Shown one piece after another: positions 1 to 6,426 of a DNA stretch of 10,321 nucleotides (positions are counted from its first letter, which is position 1; every line of letters starts with the position of its first letter). The position numbers and the translations under genes were made by a program. The DNA lies in assembly GCA_003096235.1 (NCBI GenBank), contig PIXT01000138.1:1-10321 (forward strand), in the 5' to 3' direction. Source of the DNA: Candidatus Bathyarchaeum sp. (GTDB lineage: Archaea; Thermoproteota; Bathyarchaeia; Bathyarchaeales; Bathyarchaeaceae). Below the pieces are notes generated by a model. The model did not search any database and was not told where the DNA came from. It saw nothing but the letters and a program-made list of their open reading frames with translations.

Positions 1-586
1 GTGTTTTTTCTTCAAAAATGATCGCTTGAAACCTGTATATCTTAGTATCCTTAATTAGCCAAGAGTCTGGGGGTAAACCTGCTTTCATGGCTGTTTGGCA
101 CAGAAACTCCTCTGTGTTCCAGTTTAGTTCAACTGGCACCTGCGGTAGCAGCAATCCTTTATGATACCCTTTTTCGAGTATTAGACCGTCACGTCCAACT
201 TTGATTTTTGTCATGTAATCTGTTGGCTTCTCAACAGTAACCAATTCAGGAGGAGTTAAAACACTCACTTCAAAGACAATCTGGTCAAGTTCATCTGTGG
301 CTACTGGCGGGAAACGTGGGTCCTGCGTTGCTGCGCTGACTGCAGCCTCTATAACCGCCTCAGCAAGGGGCGTTGTAGGATAAGGCAAACCAATACAACC
401 CCGCAAATTTTTCGCGCCATTACTGATGATGTTCAATGTAACAAAAACGCCGCACAGCTCCATCAGCTTGGACGAAACATCTTCGGGAACATTCAACGTT
501 CTCCCGCTTTTCAGGCGCTCGGTTACTGTTTGTCTTGCCAGATTTACGAGAAACTCGCCTTCTTTTGGTGTCAACTGAAACGTCAC
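1..586 (-). CDS. AMMECR1-domain protein (3' end cut by window edge)
   Basis: The reverse strand is open from a GTG at 586 to the left edge, about 195 codons. The product starts MTFQLTPKEGEFLVNLAR and carries the AMMECR1 family hallmark LRGCIG (residues about 62-67), followed by a conserved Asp-Pro-Arg-Phe stretch (DPRFPPV) near residue 90 and an aromatic C-terminal part (LNWNTEEF). Archaeal members are about 200 residues, so only a few residues should be missing. The GTG is preceded by AGGGGCG about 6 bases upstream, and a TATA-like ACTTTAATAC lies at 628-637. The molecular function of the family is unsettled. In many genomes it sits beside or is fused to Memo and radical-SAM proteins (AmmeMemoRadiSam), but those partners would be outside this window. 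A terminator at 643-668 separates it from psmB, so it is probably a separate transcript. Family identification is strong and function unknown. Confidence 0.93.
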   Translation of the reverse strand, partial: MTFQLTPKEGEFLVNLARQTVTERLKSGRTLNVPEDVSSKLMELCGVFVTLNIISNGAKNLRGCIGLPYPTTPLAEAVIEAAVSAATQDPRFPPVATDELDQIVFEVSVLTPPELVTVEKPTDYMTKIKVGRDGLILEKGYHKGLLLPQVPVELNWNTEEFLCQTAMKAGLPPDSWLIKDTKIYRFQAIIFEEKT

Positions 587-627
587 GTTATTTCGCCCCT
601 GACCTACTGCAAAAGTCAGCCCTAAAC

Positions 628-637
628 GTATTAAAGT
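628..637 (-). promoter_or_regulatory. Candidate TATA box of the AMMECR1-domain gene
   Basis: The minus strand reads ACTTTAATAC here, about 45 bases before the GTG start at 586. A start of transcription some 25 bases downstream would leave a leader of about 20 bases that holds the AGGGGCG ribosome site. It lies just past the psmB terminator, where a new promoter is expected. Confidence 0.4.
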
Positions 638-642
638 TTCTG

Positions 643-668
643 AACAAAAAATGCCCAACAACGGGCAT
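643..668 (-). terminator. Hairpin plus T-tract terminator after psmB
   Basis: On the minus strand ATGCCC (668-663) pairs perfectly with GGGCAT (656-651) across a six-base loop and is followed directly by a run of six T. It begins about 30 bases after the psmB stop codon, so it is well placed to end that transcript and insulate the AMMECR1-domain gene. Archaeal termination relies mainly on U-tracts, so the hairpin may be accessory. Confidence 0.7.
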
Positions 669-698
669 GACTAACGTAGATTAGTTATGTTGGGTTGA

Positions 699-1313
699 TT
701 AGAAGTTGGTGCTTTCTTCTTGGACTCCATCCTTTGTAGCAATAAGGATGTCAACGCCGTCGCCGCTCATTACGTCTCGGCGTACAGCAGATTTTACGGC
801 TTTTAGCACCAAAGCTTTTGCGTCAGCCATGGACATTTTGTCTTTGTATCCCTGTTCAAGGACTCCTGTTGCCATTTGGGCACCTGAGCCTACTGCAGCG
901 TAGTCGTCAGGTAAAAGAGAACCTAAAACATCAAGAACATATATTGCTGGAGTGTCGCCGTCCATTCCTCCCACTATTGTTTGGGTGATTAAAGGAAGCA
1001 TACGTCTGTTGAAGAGAACATTTGACATTAACTTGGCAGCTGCTTTTGCGGACATGAGTCTACCTGTTTCGTATGTGAACAGTTTTGCTTGGGCTTCTAC
1101 TTCCCGAACCAAAATCTGCATATCAGAAACTAGACCTGCACATGCTGCACCGACTTGATCAGAGATTCTGAAAACCTTTTTTCCGGTTTTGCTCATTATC
1201 ATGGAGCCATATGTGACTCTTTTTTCTGAGGCTAAGATTACGCCGCCATCAAAAACTAGACCTATTGTAGTGGCTCCTGGCATATAATATCGTCCTTGGG
1301 CTTGGTCACTCAA
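699..1313 (-). CDS. psmB: 20S proteasome beta subunit, Thr1 position replaced by Ala
   Basis: Predicted beta-ring subunit of the 20S core proteasome, 204 residues from the chosen start. The TTG at 1313-1311 is chosen because GGAGGA (1326-1321) precedes it by seven bases. The reading frame stays open up to an ATG at 1430, but that stretch is AT-rich promoter sequence and lacks proteasome similarity. The proteasome fold is clear: PGATTIGLVF (residues 12-21), SEKRVTYG, SKTGKKVF, a central GLVSD, YAAVGSGA, and RRDVMSGDGVD near the C-terminus. An ungapped alignment with catalytic archaeal beta subunits (GTTTVG) puts Ala14 at the Thr1 nucleophile, while Glu30 (position 17), Lys46 (position 33) and the Ser/Asp/Ser positions near the C-terminus are retained. 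From memory of the family, the sequence resembles the Sulfolobus beta that is thought to be catalytically silent (PATAIGL). It is therefore probably a structural beta subunit whose active partner is encoded elsewhere. Family assignment is near certain; inactivity is inferred. Confidence 0.95.
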   Translation of the reverse strand: MSDQAQGRYYMPGATTIGLVFDGGVILASEKRVTYGSMIMSKTGKKVFRISDQVGAACAGLVSDMQILVREVEAQAKLFTYETGRLMSAKAAAKLMSNVLFNRRMLPLITQTIVGGMDGDTPAIYVLDVLGSLLPDDYAAVGSGAQMATGVLEQGYKDKMSMADAKALVLKAVKSAVRRDVMSGDGVDILIATKDGVQEESTNF

Positions 1314-1320
1314 ATGTTGT

Positions 1321-1326
1321 TCCTCC
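1321..1326 (-). promoter_or_regulatory. Strong ribosome binding site that fixes the psmB start
   Basis: The minus strand reads GGAGGA, seven bases before TTG at 1313. This is the best Shine-Dalgarno match near the gene and gives the short N-terminus typical of archaeal beta subunits, against an upstream ATG at 1430 with no such support. Confidence 0.75.
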
Positions 1327-1356
1327 AGTTTCAGTTCAGTAATGACTTGAAAGAAG

Positions 1357-1396
1357 CTATTAAACTTAATTGAATTTCTTCTTGGAAGATTTAAAT
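1357..1396 (-). promoter_or_regulatory. psmB promoter region with two TATA-like boxes
   Basis: Two candidates lie in the gap after the ABC ATPase gene: ATTTAAAT at 1389-1396 (predicted leader about 50 bases) and TTTAATAG near 1357-1365, preceded by a purine-rich BRE-like AATTAAG (predicted leader about 22 bases). Either would place the GGAGG site inside the leader. I see no clear terminator between the ABC operon stop at 1432 and this region, so some readthrough into psmB is possible. Confidence 0.45.
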
Positions 1397-1431
1397 TTAC
1401 CTCATTAGTATTCAGACAAAGCAACTGCAAC

Positions 1432-2187
1432 TCAGAGCGGTATTATTATTGGTCTACCCATGAAGTTTGCTACATTAACAGGTAAATCATAAACTGCCTC
1501 TATGTTTTCAGGCGTGATAACTTCATGATCTCCGGCAGCAAAAATCTTTCCATCCTTTAACATTATGAACTTGTCAGAGTAACGCAACGCAAGATTAATG
1601 TCATGAAGAGTCATGATTGCCGTTAAATCGTTTCGTTTCACAACATCAACAAGAGTAGACATTATCTGATGCTGATTGCATAAATCGAGGCTGCTGGTAG
1701 GCTCATCTAACAGCAGAACCTTAGGTTGCTGTACTAACGCTCTGGCAAGCTGAACTTTTTGCAGTTCACCACCGCTTATCTCGTTAGTGTACTTCAGTGA
1801 AAGCTCACTTAAACCAAGACGCCCAATAATGTCTTTTGTGATTTTAATGTCCTTCTTTGAAACATCCCACGTAATATGCGGCTTTCTTCCAAGAAGAACA
1901 GAATCAAAAACAGTAATCTGCGAAACATCAGCCCGCTGAGGAACATATCCTATCCTTTTTGCTACCTCAACACGGCTCATTTTGCGTAGTTCCTCGTTAT
2001 CTACCATGATTGTGCCGTTACGGGTTTTCAGTAGACCGTTGATGCATTTGAGCAGAGTTGTTTTTCCCACTCCGTTAGGTCCTAAAATTGTTAAAACTTC
2101 GTTTGCGCCAACAGTCATCTGGATGTCTTCTAACACTACATTACCGTTATTATATGAAAACTCAACATCTCTAACTTTCAGCTTCAT
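1432..2187 (-). CDS. FecCD-type metal-chelate ABC importer, ATP-binding subunit
   Basis: A 251-residue ABC ATPase of the iron-siderophore/cobalamin (FecE/BtuD) class, expected at the cytoplasmic face of the permease encoded just upstream. All nucleotide-binding motifs are intact: Walker A GPNGVGKTT (36-44), Q-loop Gln84 in YVPQ, signature SGGE (138-141), Walker B LLLDEP (158-163) with Glu162, D-loop SSLDL, and switch His195 in MTLHD. The length is normal for the class. Its ATG overlaps the permease stop codon by four bases (ATGA), and a GGGGG ribosome site sits about seven bases upstream, so translation is coupled. It is the last gene of the operon. The sequence alone does not separate iron-chelate, cobalamin or nickel-chelate transport; the CooC and Lar neighbours favour nickel by inference. 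Confidence 0.95.
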   Translation of the reverse strand: MKLKVRDVEFSYNNGNVVLEDIQMTVGANEVLTILGPNGVGKTTLLKCINGLLKTRNGTIMVDNEELRKMSRVEVAKRIGYVPQRADVSQITVFDSVLLGRKPHITWDVSKKDIKITKDIIGRLGLSELSLKYTNEISGGELQKVQLARALVQQPKVLLLDEPTSSLDLCNQHQIMSTLVDVVKRNDLTAIMTLHDINLALRYSDKFIMLKDGKIFAAGDHEVITPENIEAVYDLPVNVANFMGRPIIIPL

Positions 2188-3251
2188 TTTCTGTACCCCC
2201 GAATAAGTATAGCAAGAAACAATGGTCCGCCCATGAACGCGGTTATAACGCCCACAGGAAGAATCAACGGAGAAATTATGGTCCGAGCCAAAGTATCAGA
2301 CACCACCAAAATCAGCGCCCCAACCAAAGCAGAAGCTGGAATCACAAAACGGTGATCAGAACCAACCACCCGCCGAACCATATGTGGAGCCAGCAAACCC
2401 ACAAAACCAATAACACCCATCAACGAAACAATCAAAGCCGCCACAAGCGAAGAGAGAACCATCCCCACAATGATGTGCCTGTTCACGTTTACGCCTAAAC
2501 TGCTTGCAGTGTCTATTCCGGCGTCGATGGCGTTGTAGTTCCAGCGGTTGTAGATGAAGTATATGAGTACAGGCAAAGAAACCGCCGAGATGAGGATGAG
2601 GTTTTCCCATGTTATGCGACTCAAGTCCCCAAACGTCCAGTAGACAATAGACGCGATTTGAACATCACTGGCAAAGTACTGGATTGCGGTGCGTGCTGCC
2701 CCAAAAACTGACCCCATAACAACGCCTGATAACACTATGGCTTCTGAGGAGACACGGGTTAATCTGGTGAGAACTAAAACCACGCCCGTGGATATCAAAG
2801 AGAAACAGAACGCGCATATGGTCACTGCATACTGGTTGTTGATTACCACAGCATCTTTGGCGTTACTGAAAGTGGAGCCTGCTCCAAGAATCACGATTGC
2901 AAATGCAGCTCCAAACGCAGCGGCTTGGCTAAGTCCAAGAGTGTAGGGTTCGCTTAGAGGATTTTTGAGTATGCACTGCATAACTGTGCCTGCGACTGCC
3001 AGCATTGCACCAGCAACCACAGCAACTAATACGCGAGGAAAGCGGATGCTCCATGCAATCCCGTTCTGATCAAGTATCTGGTTGATGACCTCAGAAATGG
3101 ACAGGTTAGCGGAGCCGATTGATAGTGCTATTAATACAATTAAGATTAAACCAACCGAGCAAACTGTTAGAAACATCACCTTTTTTCCAATATACTTGGA
3201 GTAGCTAGGGCTGTCGCCTTTTTTAGTGCTAACAGTTTGTTTGTTGCTCAT
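2184..3251 (-). CDS. FecCD-type ABC importer, membrane permease
   Basis: A 355-residue polytopic membrane protein of the FecCD/BtuC family. Family landmarks occur in the usual order: a first membrane segment at about 25-46, RFPRVLVAVVAGAMLAVAG (70-88), NPLSEPYTLG (97-106), several further hydrophobic segments, GFVGLLAPHMVRR (282-294), which includes the coupling-helix region that contacts the ATPase, then SDTLART and LPVGVITAFMGGP near the C-terminus. About ten membrane spans are expected for this family, working as a homodimer. The ATG follows the methyltransferase stop with no gap (TGA then ATG), with GGAG ten bases upstream inside the previous gene, and its own stop overlaps the ATPase start. 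It supplies the channel for the substrate captured by the binding protein at 4360-5478. A long Ser/Lys-rich cytoplasmic N-terminus of about 24 residues precedes the first span. Confidence 0.96.
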   Translation of the reverse strand: MSNKQTVSTKKGDSPSYSKYIGKKVMFLTVCSVGLILIVLIALSIGSANLSISEVINQILDQNGIAWSIRFPRVLVAVVAGAMLAVAGTVMQCILKNPLSEPYTLGLSQAAAFGAAFAIVILGAGSTFSNAKDAVVINNQYAVTICAFCFSLISTGVVLVLTRLTRVSSEAIVLSGVVMGSVFGAARTAIQYFASDVQIASIVYWTFGDLSRITWENLILISAVSLPVLIYFIYNRWNYNAIDAGIDTASSLGVNVNRHIIVGMVLSSLVAALIVSLMGVIGFVGLLAPHMVRRVVGSDHRFVIPASALVGALILVVSDTLARTIISPLILPVGVITAFMGGPLFLAILIRGYRK

Positions 3252-4301
3252 TCACCTTTTACTCCTGTTTGCAGAAGGTTTGCGTGCAAAAACTATCTCG
3301 GACCTTTCGTCCACAGGTGCAATTTCTAAAATGATTAAGCCAGCAGCTTCTAAACCTCTAATGTATTCTTCTTTGTCTACAATTTTGCCTGATGAATGAG
3401 GCTTGCTGCCGATCTTTTTTCCTTCAAAGTTTACTAGGTTCCACTCTAACGTTTTTAGTGCGCTTTCTCTGGAGCTGTCTTTGAATCTGCGCAGCACCAA
3501 ATATCCGTCTGGATTTAGGGCATTCACGATTTTTGGAATAAGTTCTGGGTCGCTGCAGCTTTGATTAAATGATGAGAAGATTGCATCGTAACCTTGTCCA
3601 ATGTCGTCTGTGTAGAAGTTTCCAGAAATCACGTGGACTCTTTTTGCGTCGTAATCGTCGATATATTTGCAGGATATTGGAGTTATGTTCGGAAGATCAA
3701 AGACGTATGCTTCAAGTTCAGGGTTAAGTGCAGTGAATGCAATTGAATATAATCCATGTCCGCCGCCGATGTCAAGCAGCCGTTTCCAACTGTTCACGTT
3801 TAGATATGATGCTACAACTTTTATGGTATTAAAAACAGAACCCGCTTCAGCCCATTCCGCAATGCTGACTATCCAATGATCATTGAAGAAGTCTTGCCTT
3901 TTTTGTGTGATTGGTCCGTTTCTGAGTATTGTGGGCAGCTGGGTCCAGCGTTTGGCGTTTTTTTTCATGTTTTCGAGAGTGTTGGTCATGCACCGTGAAG
4001 ATGAGCGACTAAGGTAGTTGCGTGTTAGTGGCGAGTTAATGTATGTGTCCTCTTTTTTTGTTAGCAGACCAACTTCTGTTAGTGCGTCACAAAATAGTTG
4101 AGTCATAGTTGGGTGATAGCCTAGCTGCTGGGCTAGTTCTTTGTGTGTTTTGGGAGTAACTGTGCACTCGAACAGTCCGCTTTCCCATGCGGTCATTATT
4201 AGGTAATAGCGTTGTAGCCCTTCCAGCGACTTTGTTACTAGTGTGGAAAATGCTTTGGAGCGAGGAAAAGGTGGATTTAATAGGTTATTTACGTCTTTCA
4301 T
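3252..4301 (-). CDS. SAM-dependent methyltransferase, O-methyltransferase-like, inside the importer operon
   Basis: The 349-residue product has the two-part layout of the Methyltransf_2 / hydroxyindole O-methyltransferase-like group. An N-terminal winged-helix dimerisation region (about 15-100, with HKELAQQLGYHPTMTQLF) precedes a Rossmann SAM domain. SAM-binding motif I is LLDIGGGHG (175-183), the acidic loop is FDLP (201-204), and GNFYTDD lies at 227-233. At the place where plant and bacterial O-methyltransferases carry the catalytic His (LHDW), this protein reads FNQSCSD, so the usual base is absent and the substrate may not be a phenolic hydroxyl. I chose ATG 4301 because GGAG (4314-4311) lies nine bases upstream; an in-frame ATG at 4331 lacks such a site. 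It lies between the binding protein (58-base gap) and the permease (no gap), which suggests it modifies the imported ligand or a chelator. The substrate is unknown. Confidence 0.9.
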   Translation of the reverse strand: MKDVNNLLNPPFPRSKAFSTLVTKSLEGLQRYYLIMTAWESGLFECTVTPKTHKELAQQLGYHPTMTQLFCDALTEVGLLTKKEDTYINSPLTRNYLSRSSSRCMTNTLENMKKNAKRWTQLPTILRNGPITQKRQDFFNDHWIVSIAEWAEAGSVFNTIKVVASYLNVNSWKRLLDIGGGHGLYSIAFTALNPELEAYVFDLPNITPISCKYIDDYDAKRVHVISGNFYTDDIGQGYDAIFSSFNQSCSDPELIPKIVNALNPDGYLVLRRFKDSSRESALKTLEWNLVNFEGKKIGSKPHSSGKIVDKEEYIRGLEAAGLIILEIAPVDERSEIVFARKPSANRSKR

Positions 4302-4310
4302 AGGTTTTTG

Positions 4311-4314
4311 CTCC
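4311..4314 (-). promoter_or_regulatory. Ribosome binding site favouring the 4301 start of the methyltransferase
   Basis: GGAG on the minus strand, nine bases before ATG 4301. The alternative ATG at 4331 has only a GAGG about 25 bases away, at the end of the preceding gene. Confidence 0.55.
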
Positions 4315-4329
4315 GATGTTTTTGTGAAC

Positions 4330-4343
4330 ATTTACTAAAACAG
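4330..4343 (-). repeat. 14-base element shared with the cooC promoter region
   Basis: The minus strand reads CTGTTTTAGTAAAT here, identical to the plus strand at 6322-6335. Both copies are intergenic, one before the methyltransferase gene and one before cooC. The core ACT-GTTTT-AGT dyad is kept. This copy lacks the two outer bases of the left arm. It could be a regulator site or an internal TATA-like promoter, or chance in AT-rich sequence. Confidence 0.35.
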
Positions 4344-4359
4344 TTGAGTTGTTTGCACC

Positions 4360-5478
4360 TCAGTGTAGGTTTACAGAACCAAATGTCCCGTAACGCTGCG
4401 CCATTTCGTCGTAGAGTGCTGCGCCGTCTAGGAATGTGTATATTTCGTCAGATTTCTGGGCAGGATCGATGTCTGCAAACTGGTCGGGATACAATACAGT
4501 TCCAACGTAGTATGCATCGGTTAGCACCACATCGAAGTTTAGGTGATAGCAGTTGTATCCGAGCAGTCCGTATGTGCGGTTGTTTTGTATGGCGTCCAGA
4601 GTTCCGTATACATCAATGTGATTTTGCACATCTTCTTGGCAGAGACTTAAGCCATTGTAGTCAACGAAGATTACGTCAGGGTTAAGGTCAGGGATAACTT
4701 CAATGTCAATGTTTACAACCAAAACAGAACCTTGAACCATTTCGTCAGTAACAACATTTTTTGAGTTTGTTAGTGTGAACGGAGCATAATATGCGTTGGT
4801 TGATGTGAATCCGTGAAGACCACGGGATGAAAGACCGCCAACATATACAGACGGTTTTTCTGTGTCAGATATGCTGGAGGTTCGGCTGTCAAGGTCGTTG
4901 ATCAAACCGTTTACGTAGTTGATGACTTCTGTGGCTCTAGCCTCTTTGTGCAAAATGTCGCCAATAAGAGTAAGGCCATCATAGAAATCTTGAACTTTTT
5001 CAGGAGTATCTAAGCCACCATAAACTATGCCGACAACAGGTATTCCCAGCTGACCCTGCAAAGCATCCACATTTGAGGCTACTCCATCTGTGCTAAACAC
5101 TACATCTGGGCTTTGTGCTGCAATAAGTTCAGGGTCTCCTCCAAACTGTGGACCAATGATGGGTAATGTGGCGTATTCTGGGTGTGCCATTGCGTATGGT
5201 CTTCCAGTAGAATCAGTTTCATATTCTTCAATTCCGCACACCATTTCGTTGGCGTCCATGTATGTGAGTAAACGCAGGCAACCTGGGCTTACTCCAACAA
5301 TTCGGTTGATGTCTGTTGGAACTGTTACGTTACGTCCAAGCATGTCGATTATTTGGGTTGTTTCAGGTTGTTGTTCTGTGGAGCCTGAAAGGTTTGGATT
5401 AAATACAACTACAATTGCGGCGATTAAAAGAGCAGCTGCAACTGCAATGGCTATTATCATGTGTGTTTTTTTTACCAT
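4360..5478 (-). CDS. ABC importer substrate-binding protein, periplasmic-binding-protein-2 type
   Basis: The 372-residue extracytoplasmic receptor of the importer. A short basic N-terminus and one hydrophobic segment (about 7-26) are followed by a Ser/Thr/Gln-rich linker (28-43). No Cys lipobox is present, so it is probably anchored by the uncleaved segment. The mature part opens with the family signature IIDMLGRNVTVP (43-54), then VGVSPGCLRLL (61-71), GGDPELIAAQSPDVVF (113-128) and, in the second lobe, DLNPDVIFVDYNG (264-276). The C-terminal region DAYYVGTVLYPDQF (321-334) and the following DIDPAQKSDEIY match archaeal members annotated as iron-complex receptors. Cys310 and His312 (GYNCYHLN) lie in a second-lobe loop and could reflect a metal or chelate ligand; this is speculative. 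Its ATG abuts the cooC stop (TAAATG), behind a strong GGAGG at 5488-5492. Confidence 0.94.
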   Translation of the reverse strand: MVKKTHMIIAIAVAAALLIAAIVVVFNPNLSGSTEQQPETTQIIDMLGRNVTVPTDINRIVGVSPGCLRLLTYMDANEMVCGIEEYETDSTGRPYAMAHPEYATLPIIGPQFGGDPELIAAQSPDVVFSTDGVASNVDALQGQLGIPVVGIVYGGLDTPEKVQDFYDGLTLIGDILHKEARATEVINYVNGLINDLDSRTSSISDTEKPSVYVGGLSSRGLHGFTSTNAYYAPFTLTNSKNVVTDEMVQGSVLVVNIDIEVIPDLNPDVIFVDYNGLSLCQEDVQNHIDVYGTLDAIQNNRTYGLLGYNCYHLNFDVVLTDAYYVGTVLYPDQFADIDPAQKSDEIYTFLDGAALYDEMAQRYGTFGSVNLH

Positions 5479-6252
5479 TTAGTTTTGCCTCCTTTGGCTA
5501 TTTTGGATTACAAAATTTGTGATGTCCTCTAATTCGGACACGTTTATGTCCAGTTCTTCTCCCTTTAGTCCCTTTTCTTGGATGGATTTGTTGAAGGGTA
5601 TTTGTGCGATTACACGTGTTTTGCCTAGTTTGTTTAGCATCGTTTCAGCGAGGCTGTCGTCGACTTTGTTGAGTATGAAGTAAACTGATTTGCTTGCTTC
5701 GCCTGCCATTGTGCAAATTTTTTTGGACAGTTTGATGGATTCATATGATGGGTCTAAAACCATCAAGACGGTGTCGACTCCGCTTGCGACTCCTCTGCCT
5801 AGGTGTTCTATTCCTGCTTCAGTGTCGATTATTGCAATGTCTTTTGGTGCCAGTTTTAGGTGATGCACAAAGTCTCTGGAAAGTCCTCCCATCGGGCAGG
5901 CGCATCCTTCTCCGTAATGTTTCACTTTTCCAATCTGCAACAGATGCAATCCGTCTTTTGTTGAAACACATTCGCTGGGTATCTGGTCTATTGTCCATGA
6001 TTCTTTGAATACTCCGTTTCGTTTTCCACTAGCGAATGCAGACATCATGTTGGTTAGCAGGGTCTTTTTTCCGCCGAGCTGTTCCATGAGTTCTTTTGGG
6101 TCTTGCATTCCAAGTTGGGTGCTTAGTCCGTAGTTTGATTCGTCTGTGTCTATGACTAGGATTCTGTATCCTTTGGTTTGTAGGTTTTTTGCGAGTAGGG
6201 CGGAGATTGTGCTTTTTCCGCTGCCTCCTTTGCCGCATATCAAAATTTTCAT
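5479..6252 (-). CDS. cooC: CooC-type nickel-insertion ATPase (CO dehydrogenase maturation factor)
   Basis: A 257-residue SIMIBI-class ATPase of the CooC/MinD group. CooC dimers use ATP hydrolysis to deliver nickel to the C-cluster of carbon monoxide dehydrogenase. The deviant Walker A is GKGGSGKS (7-14) with the signature Lys8; DTDES (35-39) fits switch I, and IIDTEAGIEHLGRG (141-154) the Walker B/switch II region, which closely follows characterised CooC (AGIEHLTRG). The metal-binding CxC motif is present as Cys117-Ala-Cys119 in GEGCACPMGG. NifH-type iron-sulfur ligands are not evident, which argues against a CfbC or ChlL-like role. A GAGG (6264-6261) lies eight bases before the ATG. It is the first gene of the operon, and its stop TAA touches the ATG of the binding-protein gene. 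No CODH gene is in the window, so the client is inferred. The chance of a more general nickel or metal role is moderate. Confidence 0.88.
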   Translation of the reverse strand: MKILICGKGGSGKSTISALLAKNLQTKGYRILVIDTDESNYGLSTQLGMQDPKELMEQLGGKKTLLTNMMSAFASGKRNGVFKESWTIDQIPSECVSTKDGLHLLQIGKVKHYGEGCACPMGGLSRDFVHHLKLAPKDIAIIDTEAGIEHLGRGVASGVDTVLMVLDPSYESIKLSKKICTMAGEASKSVYFILNKVDDSLAETMLNKLGKTRVIAQIPFNKSIQEKGLKGEELDINVSELEDITNFVIQNSQRRQN

Positions 6253-6308
6253 TTTTGGAGCCTCTTGATACTTTTTGAGTGAGATTGAATTATGGAAGTG
6301 ACAACAAG

Positions 6309-6318
6309 ATTATAAGTA
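6309..6318 (-). promoter_or_regulatory. TATA box of the cooC-importer operon
   Basis: The minus strand reads ACTTATAATC, a good archaeal TATA match. A start about 25 bases on would leave a leader of roughly 35 bases containing the GAGG ribosome site of cooC. All later genes of the operon have gaps of 0-58 bases, so this should be the main promoter for all five. Confidence 0.6.
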
Positions 6319-6333
6319 TTACTGTTTTAGTAA
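6319..6333. promoter_or_regulatory. Candidate operator: TTACT-N5-AGTAA dyad next to the cooC TATA box
   Basis: A perfect 5-base inverted repeat with spacer GTTTT lies directly upstream of the TATA box on the minus strand, at the BRE position, where a bound repressor could block TFB. A partial copy occurs at 4330-4343. It does not match the NikR operator consensus that I know. Short AT-rich dyads arise often by chance. Confidence 0.35.
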
Positions 6334-6378
6334 ATCGTGTTACGCATGTGTGGTTTAAAACCAAGAGCCTACGCTACA

Positions 6379-6426
6379 CCACAAAAAACCACAATCAAAC
6401 CCAGCCACAACAAAAAGTAACCACAA
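6379..6426 (-). terminator. U-rich, TTGTGG-repeat 3' region of the larCE transcript
   Basis: Beginning nine bases after the larE stop, the minus strand carries four copies of TTGTGG (plus-strand CCACAA at 6379, 6389, 6405 and 6421, spaced 10, 16 and 16 bases) interrupted by runs of five to six T. Archaeal termination by aCPSF1 and Spt4/5 uses U-rich tracts of this kind. No strong hairpin is seen, so assignment rests on composition and position. Confidence 0.4.

Noticed and set aside
1314..1430. N-terminal extension of psmB from an ATG at 1430
   Set aside because: The stretch is AT-rich with TATA-like boxes, has no proteasome similarity, and a strong GGAGG precedes the internal TTG at 1313.
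4308..4685. Plus-strand open frame of 125 codons across the receptor/methyltransferase junction
   Set aside because: It is Cys/Arg-rich, has no domain, and overlaps two real genes on the other strand.
5090..5482. Plus-strand open frame of 130 codons opposite the receptor gene
   Set aside because: It is antisense to a well-supported substrate-binding protein, and its hydrophobic C-terminal stretch is just the reverse of the signal anchor codons.
5479..6252. NifH/CfbC-like (F430 synthesis) identity for the ATPase gene
   Set aside because: The CxC motif and the AGIEHL-x-RG block match CooC, and the NifH-type cluster cysteines are not evident.
6351..6363. Palindrome TGGTTT-A-AAACCA as an operator or terminator
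   Set aside because: The dyad is perfect but isolated, with no second copy, no T-tract directly following on either strand and no position relative to a promoter that suggests a role.
6346..6420. 24-codon basic micro-ORF on the plus strand between the operons
   Set aside because: It has no ribosome site, and its Lys/Thr/Pro composition follows from the CCACAA-rich DNA of the larE 3' region.
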